Shown here: positions 1 to 9,458 of the stretch, piece by piece | How the letters are laid out: the number at the start of each line of letters is the position of its first letter | Numbering within the stretch: position 1 is the stretch's first letter | Assembly (NCBI RefSeq): GCF_016651435.1 | Contig: NZ_JAEPRJ010000001.1 | Location: forward strand, 558,001-622,000 | Direction of reading: 5' to 3' | Length of the DNA stretch: 64,000 nucleotides | Source of the DNA: Catonella massiliensis | GTDB lineage: Bacteria > Bacillota > Clostridia > Lachnospirales > Lachnospiraceae | Program-made: the position numbers and the translations under genes | The notes under the pieces: model-generated | The model's database searches: none | What the model was told of the DNA's origin: nothing | What the model saw: only the letters and a program-made list of their open reading frames with translations

Positions 1-3000
1 TACCTTCAAGGCGGAAGTAGGAGCAGAGGCTATATATAAGCTTCTTGCAGATATTGACCTGGAAGAAGAGTCAAAGCGCCTTAAGGAGGAATTAAAGAAG
101 GCAGGCAATTCAAAGAGCCAGAAGATGATTAAGGCTGCCAAAGAGCTTGCTGTGATAGAGGCCTTTAAGGAGTCAGGCAACCGTCCTGAATGGATGATTC
201 TTAAGGCTATTCCGGTACTTCCACCGGATCTTCGTCCTATGGTTCAGCTTGATGGTGGAAGATTTGCTACCTCAGATATGAATGACCTTTACAGAAGAAT
301 AATAAACAGAAATAACCGTCTTAAGAAGCTTCTTGAGATAGGTGCTCCTGATATCATTGTGAGAAATGAAAAGCGTATGCTTCAGGAAGCTGTGGATGCT
401 CTAATTGACAACGGACGCCGTGGAAAGCCGGTTACAGGTCCTGGTAACAGAGCACTTAAGTCGCTTTCCGATATGCTTAAAGGTAAGCAGGGACGTTTCC
501 GTCAGAACCTTCTTGGTAAGCGTGTTGACTATTCAGGACGTTCAGTTATCGTAGTTGGTCCTGACCTTAAGATATATCAGTGTGGTGTTCCTAAGGAAAT
601 GGCTATCGAGCTCTTCAAGCCTTTCGTTATGAAGGAGCTTGTTGCCCGTGATATAGCACACAATATTAAATCAGCTAAAAAGATGGTTGAGAGGGTAGAG
701 ACTCAGGTGTGGGATGTACTTGAAGATGTAATAAAGGATCATCCTGTTATGCTTAACCGTGCTCCGACCCTTCACAGACTTGGTATTCAGGCATTTGAGC
801 CTGTACTTGTAGAAGGTAAGGCTATTAAGCTACATCCGCTCGTATGTACAGCCTTCAACGCAGACTTTGATGGAGACCAGATGGCTATCCATCTCCCACT
901 TTCTGTTGAAGCTCAGGCTGAGTGCCGTTTTCTCCTGCTTTCACCTAACAACCTCCTTAAGCCTTCTGACGGTGGTGTGGTTGCGGTTCCTTCCCAGGAT
1001 ATGGTGCTTGGTATCTATTACCTTACACTTGACAAGCCTGGCGACAAGGGAGAGGGAATGTTCTTTAAGGACATGAACGAAGCACTTCTTGCTTATGAGA
1101 ACGGCTATATTACCTTACAGGCTAAGATTAAGGTGAGACGTGAGGGCATCAACTCCAAGGGAGTTAAGGAGGAGAGGATAATCGAGTCTACACTCGGAAG
1201 ATTCATATTCAACGAAGTACTTGATCAGAATCTGGGCTTTGTAGACAGAAGCCTTGATGAGAATTTCTTAAAGCTTGAGATAGACTTTCTCGTTAAGAAG
1301 AAGGAGCTTAAGCAGATACTTGAGAAGTGTATGGCAAACCTCGGTGCTACCAGAACAGCGGAGATAATGGATGCTGTGAAGAGTCTTGGTTATAAGTATT
1401 CAACCATAGCTGCTATGACGGTTTCTGTATCAGATATGACAGTTCCGCCTGAAAAAGCAGAGATTCTTAAAGAAGCACAGAAAAAGGTTGAGATTATAAC
1501 AAGGAACTTTAGAAAAGGTCTCCTTACTGAGCAGGAGAGATATCAGGAAGTTATTAAGAACTGGAAGAAGGCCGATGATGAGATTGCTGCTAAGCTTATG
1601 AGCGGTCTTGATAAATATAATAACATTTATATGATGGCACACTCAGGAGCCCGTGGTTCTGATAAGCAGATTAAGCAGCTTGCAGGTATGCGTGGACTTA
1701 TGGCGGATACAAAGGGACATACTATCGAACTTCCAATCAAGTCTAACTTCCGTGAGGGACTTGACGTTCTGGAGTATTTCGTTTCTGCCCACGGTGCAAG
1801 AAAAGGTCTTTCAGATACAGCTCTTCGTACAGCCGATTCAGGATACCTCACAAGACGACTTGTAGACGTATCTCAGGATCTTATTATCAGAGAGACTGAC
1901 TGCCGTGCAGGAAAGAGCGAGATACCTGGTATGTGGGTATCAGCCTTTATGGACGGAAAAGAAGAGATAGAAAGCCTTGAAGAGAGAATCAAGGGAAGAT
2001 ATTCCTGTGAGACTATATATGATGACAACGGTGAGGTTATAGTTAAGGCAAATCATATCATTACTCCAAAGCGTGCAGCCAGGATAATGAAGACAAAGGC
2101 CGTTATGGAGGCGGGCACAGCTGCCAAGATAAAGATACGTACCGTTCTTACCTGCCGCAGCCACGTGGGTATCTGTGCGAAGTGCTATGGTGCAAACATG
2201 GCAACAGGTGATCCTGTACAGGTTGGTGAAGCAGTTGGTATTATCGCTGCTCAGTCAATCGGTGAGCCGGGTACACAGCTTACCATGAGAACCTTCCATA
2301 CCGGTGGTGTTGCGGGTGGAGATATTACTCAGGGTCTTCCTCGTGTAGAGGAGCTTTTCGAGGCACGTAAGCCAAAGGGACTTGCTATTATCTCTGAGAT
2401 TGCAGGTAAGGTAAGTATCCAGGATACCAAGAGCAGACGTGAGGTTGTGGTAACAGCTGATGACGGCGAAGAAAGAAAGTATCCTATCAACTACGGTTCA
2501 AGAATCAAGGTATTTGACGGAGATGTAATTGAAGCCGGTGATGAAATCACAGAGGGTAGTATCAATCCACACGATCTCCTTAGTATCAAGGGTGTAAGAG
2601 CAGTACAGGATTATATGATCCGTGAAGTACAGCGTGTATACCGTTTGCAGGGTGTTGAGATTAACGATAAGCATATCGAGATGATAGTTCGTCAGATGCT
2701 TAAGAAGATAAAGATATCCGAGCCTGGAGACACCGATTATCTGACAGGCGAATATGCCGATATAATCGAGTTCGAGGAGCTTAATGAGCAGCTCGAGCAG
2801 GAAGGCTTCGAGAAGGCAGAGGGTGAGAGAACCATGCTTGGTATCACCAAGGCTTCTCTTGCAACCAACTCCTTCCTCTCAGCAGCTTCCTTCCAGGAGA
2901 CCACAAAGGTGCTTACTGATGCAGCAATAAAGGGCAAGGTAGATAAGCTCATCGGTCTTAAGGAGAATGTTATCTTAGGTAAGCTCATTCCGGCAGGTAC

Positions 3001-3160
3001 AGGTATGAAGTTCTACCGCTCAGTTAAGCTTGACAGCGATCACGAATTTGACGAGATGGGTGAGGAGAACCTCAATCTAAACGAGTTTGATGATAACTAC
3101 GCTGACCACTATGAGAATGATGAAGTAGTGACAACAGATAACGGACAGGATGAAGAATAA
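1..3160 (+). CDS. rpoC: RNA polymerase beta' subunit, 5'-truncated by window edge
   Basis: The reading frame is open from base 2, so the window starts inside the gene; about 1052 residues of a protein normally near 1200 are visible. RpoC forms the catalytic half of the RNA polymerase active centre. The Mg-binding motif [14 protein letters not shown] lies at about 856-900. A zinc-site cysteine run ([14 protein letters not shown]) is followed by the bridge-helix/trigger-loop stretch [19 protein letters not shown] near 2220-2290. The C-terminus is acidic. Downstream there is no rpsL/rpsG/fusA cluster, which often follows rpoBC in Firmicutes; a micro-gene and an adhesin follow instead. The first in-frame ATG (125) is internal and not the start. 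Confidence 0.98.
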   Translation, partial: TFKAEVGAEAIYKLLADIDLEEESKRLKEELKKAGNSKSQKMIKAAKELAVIEAFKESGNRPEWMILKAIPVLPPDLRPMVQLDGGRFATSDMNDLYRRIINRNNRLKKLLEIGAPDIIVRNEKRMLQEAVDALIDNGRRGKPVTGPGNRALKSLSDMLKGKQGRFRQNLLGKRVDYSGRSVIVVGPDLKIYQCGVPKEMAIELFKPFVMKELVARDIAHNIKSAKKMVERVETQVWDVLEDVIKDHPVMLNRAPTLHRLGIQAFEPVLVEGKAIKLHPLVCTAFNADFDGDQMAIHLPLSVEAQAECRFLLLSPNNLLKPSDGGVVAVPSQDMVLGIYYLTLDKPGDKGEGMFFKDMNEALLAYENGYITLQAKIKVRREGINSKGVKEERIIESTLGRFIFNEVLDQNLGFVDRSLDENFLKLEIDFLVKKKELKQILEKCMANLGATRTAEIMDAVKSLGYKYSTIAAMTVSVSDMTVPPEKAEILKEAQKKVEIITRNFRKGLLTEQERYQEVIKNWKKADDEIAAKLMSGLDKYNNIYMMAHSGARGSDKQIKQLAGMRGLMADTKGHTIELPIKSNFREGLDVLEYFVSAHGARKGLSDTALRTADSGYLTRRLVDVSQDLIIRETDCRAGKSEIPGMWVSAFMDGKEEIESLEERIKGRYSCETIYDDNGEVIVKANHIITPKRAARIMKTKAVMEAGTAAKIKIRTVLTCRSHVGICAKCYGANMATGDPVQVGEAVGIIAAQSIGEPGTQLTMRTFHTGGVAGGDITQGLPRVEELFEARKPKGLAIISEIAGKVSIQDTKSRREVVVTADDGEERKYPINYGSRIKVFDGDVIEAGDEITEGSINPHDLLSIKGVRAVQDYMIREVQRVYRLQGVEINDKHIEMIVRQMLKKIKISEPGDTDYLTGEYADIIEFEELNEQLEQEGFEKAEGERTMLGITKASLATNSFLSAASFQETTKVLTDAAIKGKVDKLIGLKENVILGKLIPAGTGMKFYRSVKLDSDHEFDEMGEENLNLNEFDDNYADHYENDEVVTTDNGQDEE

Positions 3161-3177
3161 TTAAATTACAAATCTCC

Positions 3178-3206
3178 TTGCATTTTCATAAAAAAAGTCT
3201 TATAAT
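3178..3206 (+). promoter_or_regulatory. Sigma-A promoter of the 27-aa micro-gene
   Basis: -35 TTGCAT (3178-3183), 17-base spacer, -10 TATAAT (3201-3206). It starts only 18 bases after the rpoC stop codon, so the downstream micro-gene has its own promoter. Confidence 0.7.
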
Positions 3207-3211
3207 ACAAA

Positions 3212-3226
3212 TGATAATGAATATCA
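3212..3226 (+). promoter_or_regulatory. Fur-like 7-1-7 operator
   Basis: TGATAATGAATATCA matches the Fur heptamer-1-heptamer consensus TGATAATnATTATCA at 13 of 14 defined positions. It sits immediately after the -10 box, over the expected transcription start, where a repressor would block initiation. The flanks add an overlapping imperfect palindrome (ATAAT...ATTAT). A PerR or Zur relative could bind instead; iron control is inferred. Confidence 0.5.
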
Positions 3227-3262
3227 ATTATAACCTTCTCTGTAAATTATGGAGGAATGACA

Positions 3263-3346
3263 ATGGAAGAGGGATTTGTTAAAAGGCGGGTAATAAGGGG
3301 CATTGCCCTTACAGTGTTAGCCTTAATAGTAAATGTAATATGGTAA
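3263..3346 (+). CDS. 27-residue basic membrane peptide, unknown function
   Basis: An ATG preceded by GGAGGAATGACA opens a 27-codon ORF ending in TAA. The product starts MEEGFVKRRVIRG, a basic N-terminus, and then has a single hydrophobic stretch (IALTVLALIVNVIW) long enough to span or insert into a membrane. It is too short for routine gene callers. A promoter with 17-base spacing, a Fur-like operator, an ideal RBS and an intrinsic terminator bracket it as a monocistronic unit, which is why I call it real. No family is recognised. It could be a small regulator of a membrane complex, or a regulatory leader whose RNA is the functional product. Confidence 0.55.
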   Translation: MEEGFVKRRVIRGIALTVLALIVNVIW

Positions 3347-3350
3347 CTAC

Positions 3351-3385
3351 AAGACCGTGGGAGTATTATTTTCCTGCGGTCTTTT
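3351..3385 (+). terminator. Intrinsic terminator
   Basis: AAGACCG (3351-3357) pairs with CGGTCTT (3377-3383), with further partial pairing inside, followed by TTTT. It ends the micro-gene transcript. Confidence 0.75.
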
Positions 3386-3501
3386 GTTATAAAAAAAATA
3401 TAAAAATATTTTAAAAAAAATATTATAAAAAAGGTTAAGTTTTGATGGTAAAATGCCGATATAATTCATGGACTAAGAATACTTACGTAAAGGAGAATGT
3501 T

Positions 3502-6500
3502 ATGTGGGAAAAAACCAGACTTAAAAGAGGTGCCCTAAGTGTGACGCTCGCTTTAGGACTTGTGCTTACAAGTTTCAACCCTCTTGGCGTATTTGCAAAG
3601 GAAGCAGGGGGAGAACAGACTACAGCATTCAGTGAGAGCAGAGTGCTTGCAGAAACCGGAGCGAAAGAGCTTACCTGGAAAGACAGCTACCGTCTGGATC
3701 GCACTGTGATGCAGGATGGTAATGTTATTCAAAATGGCTCAAACGAACCAACCGGCAAAATAAATCCAAATAAGAACTTCAGAGTTAATATGAGTGTTGA
3801 GCTGCCTGTAGCTACAGATGGCAACGCAAGACCATATCTGAAAAAGGACGACTTTATTCGCATCCCTATGATAGAAAAGGGAGTAAAGTTAACAGGCAAT
3901 TTAGATCTTGGCAAGTTAGATGCCAAATTCATGGTAAATGGTACCGAGCATACAGTTAAGAATGCGTTTTCAGCAAAGGTAGAAGCTGACAATGCTACAA
4001 AAACCGTATACATGGTTATGACTTTACTTGTTGACAACAACGAGTTACAGGATGCAACAGACTTAAGGGCCAATATCAAGATGGACTTTGATGTTGATCA
4101 GGACAGCATGGGCAAAGATGCAAAGGGAAGCTATATCTATTCTGCAGAGAAGAAGATATATCTTGGCAAGTTTGACAACAAGTTTGTTGTAGAAAAGACA
4201 GGAACCATAGACTACGACAATGGAAATGTCAACTGGACTGTAAAGGTTGAGAAAAAAGGTGCTGCTGGAGAGCAGACTTCATTAGCAGGCTATAGACTTG
4301 AAGATCCTATCGGAAAAGTAGGTGCCTATATACCTAAGACTTTCACAGTCTATGAAGCAGGTGCAAACAACGCACCCAGCAACAGGATATTTGGTGATGA
4401 CGGCAGTGCTTCATCAGATTTTAAGTATGTAACAGGTGCAACTGATGCAGGCAACAACAATGCACTTACCTATGTGTTCCCTGCGAATGCACCGGGCAAG
4501 GCAATAGTTAAGTTTAGTACAAGCTTAATGAAGGATTCTTCAGATACATACTATACTGATCTTAGAAATGGCTTTACCAGAGACAACACTGCGTATTTGT
4601 ATCAGAAGGAAACAGATGGGAAATATACTGTTAAAGTCGCTGAGAACACCACAACTGTCAGATGGGGCGGAATGTGGGGAGTTAAGTATCACGGAGGCTA
4701 TTCCGAGAAAAACGGAATAAGAGATGCACTCTTAAAGGATCACCTCAGTGACAAAGGAATGACAAAAGACAGCTTTGCTGAGCTTGATGAGGACGTTAAA
4801 GTAGAAAACGGCAAACATAAAGTACAGTGGGATATCGTATTTGATGCAACAGATAAGAATCTCACAAATGTAAAGCTTAGAGATGAACTTCCTCTTACCG
4901 GACGTTATTCAAAGAAAGAAATGACCTTTGATAAGGCAATGGTAAGAAAGTGGGATGTAACCGGACATAAGTGGCTCTATTTTGATTATGCAAACAAGAC
5001 CTGGGGCACTGATGTAAAATACATCACAACTCAGCCACAGGACGGTGTATACGCGATAGGCGATCTAAACACTGTAGCAAAGTTAACAATCTGGTCAGAA
5101 GTAGAAGGCTTAAAGGGTATTGACAGATTCAGTAACAATGCAAGAGTTATGTGGGGTAAGGACAGCAAGAAGTACGTAGACCTCTCAGAAGGCTTCGACA
5201 TCGGTAAAAAGAGCATAATTAAAAGGGCAGAGGGTAAGTATATTGAGTCTAACCCTACCTGGAATATAAAGGTCAGCAAGGGAACCGTTGATGAGAACAA
5301 GGCTAAAGGTATCAAGACCTATGTTTACGATACTTTGATTGATACAAGCATTGGAAACTCAGATGAGTACTATAAGCTTATAAATGGTACAAGTGCTGAC
5401 AAGGTTGCTGCCAGAGAGAACTTCTCACTTGAAAATGGCGACAAGAAATTTGCTTCAGGAGTGAAAGTAGCTGATATTGTATATCAGGCAGGTACTGCAA
5501 AAATGAGCTATGAGGACGGTTCATTTGTAGACAGCTTAAATAATGGAGCACTGAAGGCCACTGTGCATACTCTTTACTATACAAAAGGCACAGAGAAGAA
5601 GGCTGTAGGTAAAATCTTAGAAGTAACAGGCTTTGAAGATTGTACCAAGACTCTTGATAACGAGGGTGACAAGTGGTATCCTTTCTCATTCAGAACTAAT
5701 ATACTTGACGCTGATTCACTTACAGGCGGTTCAAGACGAGGTAATGACAGCAACTTAAAATACAATCAGGTTATGAACTTAGCTTACCTTTATGGATCAG
5801 GTAAGGTTGGTAAAAATGGTGAAGAAGGCGTAGAATACGGAAGCTTTAGTGATTATTGGGCAAACTACAACCATAGAATGATTCAGAAGGACGCACTTAC
5901 AAGTGATGCAGCTGAAAAGCTCATCGCAGGCGGCGAAAGCAGCTACACTGCAGCAAATGCAAATGATGTTGTAAATGGTACATCAGGTGCATATGCAAAG
6001 GATTATAAGTCAGTAGTATTCCGTCTTAGCGTAAATGCTGAAAACATAAAGAAATTAGACACAAGCAAGCTTGAAGCATTTATAAAGGACAGCATAGACA
6101 GTAAGTTTAAGATAGTTCCACTTAATGATAAGTATAACTACCTTGTATTTAAGGGAACACCTAGAACAGCTTTTACAGGAGCAGGCTATACCAATGATGC
6201 TTATGTAACAGCTGAGGGAAGCCCTGTTGATGCAAATGACATATTCACAGTAAGTGAAAATGTAGCAAACGGAGATAAACTTGATACAACCTTTACCCTT
6301 AAGAAGCTTGACGCTCCTTACGTTATTCTCCTTAGAGCTCAGATAAGAGACGGAGAGAACGGAGACGAGAAGAAGATTATCAATTCTAAGGGTGCTGTGA
6401 CCAACGATGTGGCAGTAACACTTCACGATGTAAGCTTTGATGGAACTAAGGGTAAGGATTACAGCCTTTCAAGCAGCAAGACTGTTGATTATGATACCAG

Positions 6501-8316
6501 ATTCTTAAGTAAGGAATATAAGGTAGAGCAGGGTGGAATCATAAGATGGACCATAGAGTACAATCCAGCTATTATGGATGCTGGTACCAAGGGTGAAATC
6601 GAAGCTGCAAAGGATGACAGCGCGGCTGATAAGAAAGATATTACCTTATACGATATACTTGAAAAGGGACTTAATGTATTCCAGGAAAATGACAAGCCAA
6701 TTCTTGGCAAGGGATATTACAGCCTTGAGATGGTTGACAAAGACGGAAACAGTGTTCCATATTCTGCTAAGTTAACAGACCTCCTTTCATTTGGTAAGGA
6801 AGGTGGTAAGGAAGCTCTTACACTTAAGATACCTAATAATGAGAGAATGAATAAGTTTATTTTCTCATATAGTACCATTCTTGATAAGAATGCACCTAAG
6901 GATATAAAGAATACAGTTCAGATTCGTATTAACGGTGAAAAGAAGTCAGAAGCTGAAGTTGCAACATATACAGTTTCAGCAGGTGTTTCACTCGATACCT
7001 TCGTTACAGAAGGCAATTTAACTGCGAAGATAGTAAAGACTGATGCCGAGACAGGAAAACCTATCAAGGGTGTTGAGTTTGAACTCACATATCCAAATGG
7101 CACTGTTAAGAAGGCAGCTACAGATGCAACAGGTGTAGTTAAGTTTGCTTCACTTGAAGCAGGAAATGGTTACAAGTTAAGAGAGTTTAGCGCTGAAGGC
7201 TATGAAGTAGACAAAAATACTTATGTATTCAATGTTGAGCGAATTACCGTTCCTAATGGCAAGACACTTACCATCGGTGGATTTGCAGTAGAAGGCACAC
7301 CTGTAGGCGAGCAGCAGTTAAAGTTCGGTGACGGTGTTGTAGGTGGCAGTGATGGTAGAACTATCGTAGCTACCAACAAGAAAATAGGTGAGTTAAAGGA
7401 TGAAACAAGCTTTAACCTCATTAAGGCAGATTATGATGTAAACAAGGATGTAATAACCAAGGCAGGTGTGACAGTCAATGAAATTAAGTCACGTCTTGAT
7501 GGAGTGAAGTTCACACTTACTTCAGGAAGTTCAGTAATTGCAGAGGGAACCACCTCTACACCTGCAGGAATTGTTACATTTGAGGGTCTTGCCAGTGGTA
7601 AGTACACACTTAAAGAAGCCTCTGCAAAGGCAGGATATAAGGCTCTTGATAAGACTTACACAGTGGTTGTGACAACAGCCGCAATCAATAAGGCAGCTGG
7701 TAAGGCTGTGGTAGATGAGATAGCAGTAGTGGAAAAGGATGAAAATGTTGGATTGGTTGGTGACTCTATTGTAGTCCTCAATCATAAGGAGAATGTAACT
7801 CCTAATCCGGTACCGGGTCCAAACCCAAACCCAAATCCAAATCCAAACCCAAATCCAAATCCAAATCCGGGTCCAAACCCAAACCCAAATCCGGGTCCAA
7901 GCCCAAGTCCTAATCCATCACCAAGCCCAAACCCAAATCCAAGCCCAAACCCAAATCCAAGCCCTAACCCAAACCCTACACCAACAGTACCTACAACAGA
8001 TATACCTAACAATGATACACCTACCTATCCATCAGACAATTTCCCAAATCCGAACGATCCAAAGAGTCCGGATGAGTTCGTTTCGGTTGATGACAACGGA
8101 ACTCCAAAGGGTAGATATGTAAAGAAGAAAAAACCTGATGGAACTAACGAGTATGTGAAGGTTAATGATGACGGTACTCCTAAGGGAACTAAGGGTGGTA
8201 AGAACAGGCTCCCAAGAACCGGTGGTTCAGATACCATGGTTTATTACTTAGGTGGAGCAATGCTCATCTTCCTTGCATCAGGCATTGTTGTAAGAAGAAA
8301 AAAAGTTAATAAATAA
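3502..8316 (+). CDS. LPxTG-anchored Cna-B/SpaA-type surface adhesin
   Basis: A 1604-residue exported protein, probably covalently attached to peptidoglycan by sortase. The chosen ATG follows AAAGGAG; a TTG 20 codons upstream keeps the frame open but would precede a poor signal peptide. Layout: signal peptide at about 1-32 (basic, then a long hydrophobic run to GVFA-KEAGG); a long beta-rich region; a Cna-B domain at about 1173-1250 (LTAKIVKTDAETGKPIKGVEFEL); a second at about 1303-1410 (SFNLIKAD...KYTLKEASAKAGYKALDKTYTV); a Pro-Asn wall-spanning repeat at about 1434-1495; LPRTGG at 1570; a hydrophobic segment; and a RRKK tail. Cna-B domains usually carry lysine-asparagine isopeptide bonds. No sortase or pilus partner is in the window, so a monomeric adhesin or stalk is more likely than a major pilin. 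The ligand is unknown. Confidence 0.9.
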   Translation: MWEKTRLKRGALSVTLALGLVLTSFNPLGVFAKEAGGEQTTAFSESRVLAETGAKELTWKDSYRLDRTVMQDGNVIQNGSNEPTGKINPNKNFRVNMSVELPVATDGNARPYLKKDDFIRIPMIEKGVKLTGNLDLGKLDAKFMVNGTEHTVKNAFSAKVEADNATKTVYMVMTLLVDNNELQDATDLRANIKMDFDVDQDSMGKDAKGSYIYSAEKKIYLGKFDNKFVVEKTGTIDYDNGNVNWTVKVEKKGAAGEQTSLAGYRLEDPIGKVGAYIPKTFTVYEAGANNAPSNRIFGDDGSASSDFKYVTGATDAGNNNALTYVFPANAPGKAIVKFSTSLMKDSSDTYYTDLRNGFTRDNTAYLYQKETDGKYTVKVAENTTTVRWGGMWGVKYHGGYSEKNGIRDALLKDHLSDKGMTKDSFAELDEDVKVENGKHKVQWDIVFDATDKNLTNVKLRDELPLTGRYSKKEMTFDKAMVRKWDVTGHKWLYFDYANKTWGTDVKYITTQPQDGVYAIGDLNTVAKLTIWSEVEGLKGIDRFSNNARVMWGKDSKKYVDLSEGFDIGKKSIIKRAEGKYIESNPTWNIKVSKGTVDENKAKGIKTYVYDTLIDTSIGNSDEYYKLINGTSADKVAARENFSLENGDKKFASGVKVADIVYQAGTAKMSYEDGSFVDSLNNGALKATVHTLYYTKGTEKKAVGKILEVTGFEDCTKTLDNEGDKWYPFSFRTNILDADSLTGGSRRGNDSNLKYNQVMNLAYLYGSGKVGKNGEEGVEYGSFSDYWANYNHRMIQKDALTSDAAEKLIAGGESSYTAANANDVVNGTSGAYAKDYKSVVFRLSVNAENIKKLDTSKLEAFIKDSIDSKFKIVPLNDKYNYLVFKGTPRTAFTGAGYTNDAYVTAEGSPVDANDIFTVSENVANGDKLDTTFTLKKLDAPYVILLRAQIRDGENGDEKKIINSKGAVTNDVAVTLHDVSFDGTKGKDYSLSSSKTVDYDTRFLSKEYKVEQGGIIRWTIEYNPAIMDAGTKGEIEAAKDDSAADKKDITLYDILEKGLNVFQENDKPILGKGYYSLEMVDKDGNSVPYSAKLTDLLSFGKEGGKEALTLKIPNNERMNKFIFSYSTILDKNAPKDIKNTVQIRINGEKKSEAEVATYTVSAGVSLDTFVTEGNLTAKIVKTDAETGKPIKGVEFELTYPNGTVKKAATDATGVVKFASLEAGNGYKLREFSAEGYEVDKNTYVFNVERITVPNGKTLTIGGFAVEGTPVGEQQLKFGDGVVGGSDGRTIVATNKKIGELKDETSFNLIKADYDVNKDVITKAGVTVNEIKSRLDGVKFTLTSGSSVIAEGTTSTPAGIVTFEGLASGKYTLKEASAKAGYKALDKTYTVVVTTAAINKAAGKAVVDEIAVVEKDENVGLVGDSIVVLNHKENVTPNPVPGPNPNPNPNPNPNPNPNPGPNPNPNPGPSPSPNPSPSPNPNPSPNPNPSPNPNPTPTVPTTDIPNNDTPTYPSDNFPNPNDPKSPDEFVSVDDNGTPKGRYVKKKKPDGTNEYVKVNDDGTPKGTKGGKNRLPRTGGSDTMVYYLGGAMLIFLASGIVVRRKKVNK
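7801..7986 (+). repeat. Pro-Asn/Pro-Ser wall-spanning tandem repeat
   Basis: Coding tandem repeat of 6-base units (CCAAAC / CCAAAT / CCAAGC) giving alternating Pro-Asn, Pro-Ser and Pro-Gly, just before the anchor region of the adhesin. Such regions typically extend the adhesin through the wall and vary in length by slippage. Confidence 0.85.
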
Positions 8317-8329
8317 TTAAGTACTAATG

Positions 8330-8378
8330 AGAGATCATCGTTTTGGCATTATGCTAAGACGGTGGTCTCTTTTTTTTG
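8330..8378 (+). terminator. Intrinsic terminator after adhesin gene
   Basis: AGAGATCATCGTTTT pairs imperfectly with AAGACGGTGGTCTCT, followed by eight T residues. Confidence 0.75.
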
Positions 8379-8407
8379 TTGAGAAAAATATAATAAAAAA
8401 GATTTGA

Positions 8408-8458
8408 GAATGGGTTGCAATTTTTGTAAATGGTGTTATAATTGCGAATGGGTTGCAA
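8408..8458 (+). promoter_or_regulatory. Promoter with 13-bp direct-repeat operator
   Basis: GAATGGGTTGCAA occurs at 8408-8420 and again at 8446-8458. The first copy supplies the -35 (TTGCAA, 8415-8420). After a 16-base spacer comes TATAAT (8437-8442). The second copy lies at the expected start of transcription. Two identical half-sites flanking the -10 suggest a regulator site, or a duplicated -35. Confidence 0.5.
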
Positions 8459-8490
8459 AAGTTTAACTTTGATACATGAAAGGAAGAGAG

Positions 8491-9444
8491 ATGAAAAATA
8501 AGAGAAGCTTGTTATTTGTGTTATGTGGAATGCTGTTAATACCACTATTTTCAGCAGATACCCAGGTGCTTGCAGCAAAGAAGGGAAGACCAGGGCATGA
8601 GGCAGTTGTTGTTAAGGATAAAGAGCCAAAGAACGATGAAAAATCCGGTGAAAAGCCTGAGGAGACATCTGGAGAGAAGTCAGACAAAGAGCCTAAAGAA
8701 AATCAGGAAGAATTGACTTCTCCTATCAAACAAGATAAAAGTGCAGCTGATAAAGCTGAAAACAAGGAAAAGAAAAAGAAGAAAAAGAATAAAAAGAAAA
8801 AGAATAAGAAGAAAAGTAAGGGCAGAAATAAAAAGAATAGGTTAAAAAAGAATAAAAAGAAGAAGACTAAAAAGGGCAGTAAGAAAGGCTCTAAGAACAA
8901 AGCAAAAAAGGGTAAAAAAGGTAACAAAAATCAAAATAACAAAAAGAGCAAAAAAGGTAACAAGAATAAAAAGAAAGATAACAAGAAGGTGAATGAGGAA
9001 AAGAACTTAGACCTTAAAGAAGAAGAGGTTGGTAAGATACCAGAGACTGATAAGTACAAGCCTGTGGATAATACAGACTTTAGCAATGCGGGAATTGTAA
9101 ATGAACAATCAGGAAGGAGTAATTCCTCATCAGGCAAAGAAAACAAAGAAAAAATCATTAGAGAGTATACGGTTTTTGGCGAATATACAGATGTTGACGG
9201 GAAAATAAGATTCAAGTCGGGGAATGCCATATCCTTACCGGAGAGTGGCTATGTAGGCTTTGTTGCAACTGGGGAGAATACAGGTATAGAAGATAAGCTC
9301 ACCTGGGAAGGCAAAGACCTTGAGAGTATTAAAAAAGGAATCAAAGGAAACTATGTTCTTACCTGTATTACCAGTGAAAATGTGGTAATCGGAGGTAAGG
9401 ATTACGGTAAACTTAAGTTTTTAGTCTACATCATAGTAGAGTAA
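8491..9444 (+). CDS. Secreted polylysine-rich protein, unknown function
   Basis: A 317-residue protein with a signal peptide (MKNKRSLLFVLCGMLLIP...VLAA-KKG). The ATG at 8491 has AAAGGAAGAGAG in front; an ATG five codons upstream is less well placed. After an acidic Glu/Lys segment, residues about 91-168 are almost all Lys with Asn, Gly and Ser, an extremely basic tract. The C-terminal ~100 residues look like a small folded domain (EYTVFGEYTDVDGKIRF...GKDYGKLKFLVYIIVE). There is no LPxTG or membrane anchor; the polycation could hold it to wall teichoic acid, DNA or host glycosaminoglycans. Only 14 bases separate it from the downstream protease gene, so the two are probably cotranscribed. I recognise no family. 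A histone-like role is unlikely given the signal peptide. Confidence 0.75.
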   Translation: MKNKRSLLFVLCGMLLIPLFSADTQVLAAKKGRPGHEAVVVKDKEPKNDEKSGEKPEETSGEKSDKEPKENQEELTSPIKQDKSAADKAENKEKKKKKKNKKKKNKKKSKGRNKKNRLKKNKKKKTKKGSKKGSKNKAKKGKKGNKNQNNKKSKKGNKNKKKDNKKVNEEKNLDLKEEEVGKIPETDKYKPVDNTDFSNAGIVNEQSGRSNSSSGKENKEKIIREYTVFGEYTDVDGKIRFKSGNAISLPESGYVGFVATGENTGIEDKLTWEGKDLESIKKGIKGNYVLTCITSENVVIGGKDYGKLKFLVYIIVE

Positions 9445-9458
9445 GTGAGGATGATATA

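Noticed and set aside
7801..7986. CRISPR-like or non-coding tandem repeat
   Set aside because: The units are 6 bases long, in frame and code for the wall-spanning region; there are no spacers.
7782..8012. Minus-strand ORF of Gly-Phe-Gly-Leu repeats
   Set aside because: It is the antisense of the Pro-Asn repeat in the adhesin; no RBS, and composition is forced by the repeat.
8703..8927. Minus-strand Phe/Leu-rich 'membrane protein' ORF
   Set aside because: Antisense of the polylysine tract; AAA/AAG reads as TTT/CTT on the other strand.
8761..8998. Histone H1-like nucleoid protein
   Set aside because: The polylysine stretch suggests it, but the protein has a clear signal peptide and is in an operon with an exported protease.
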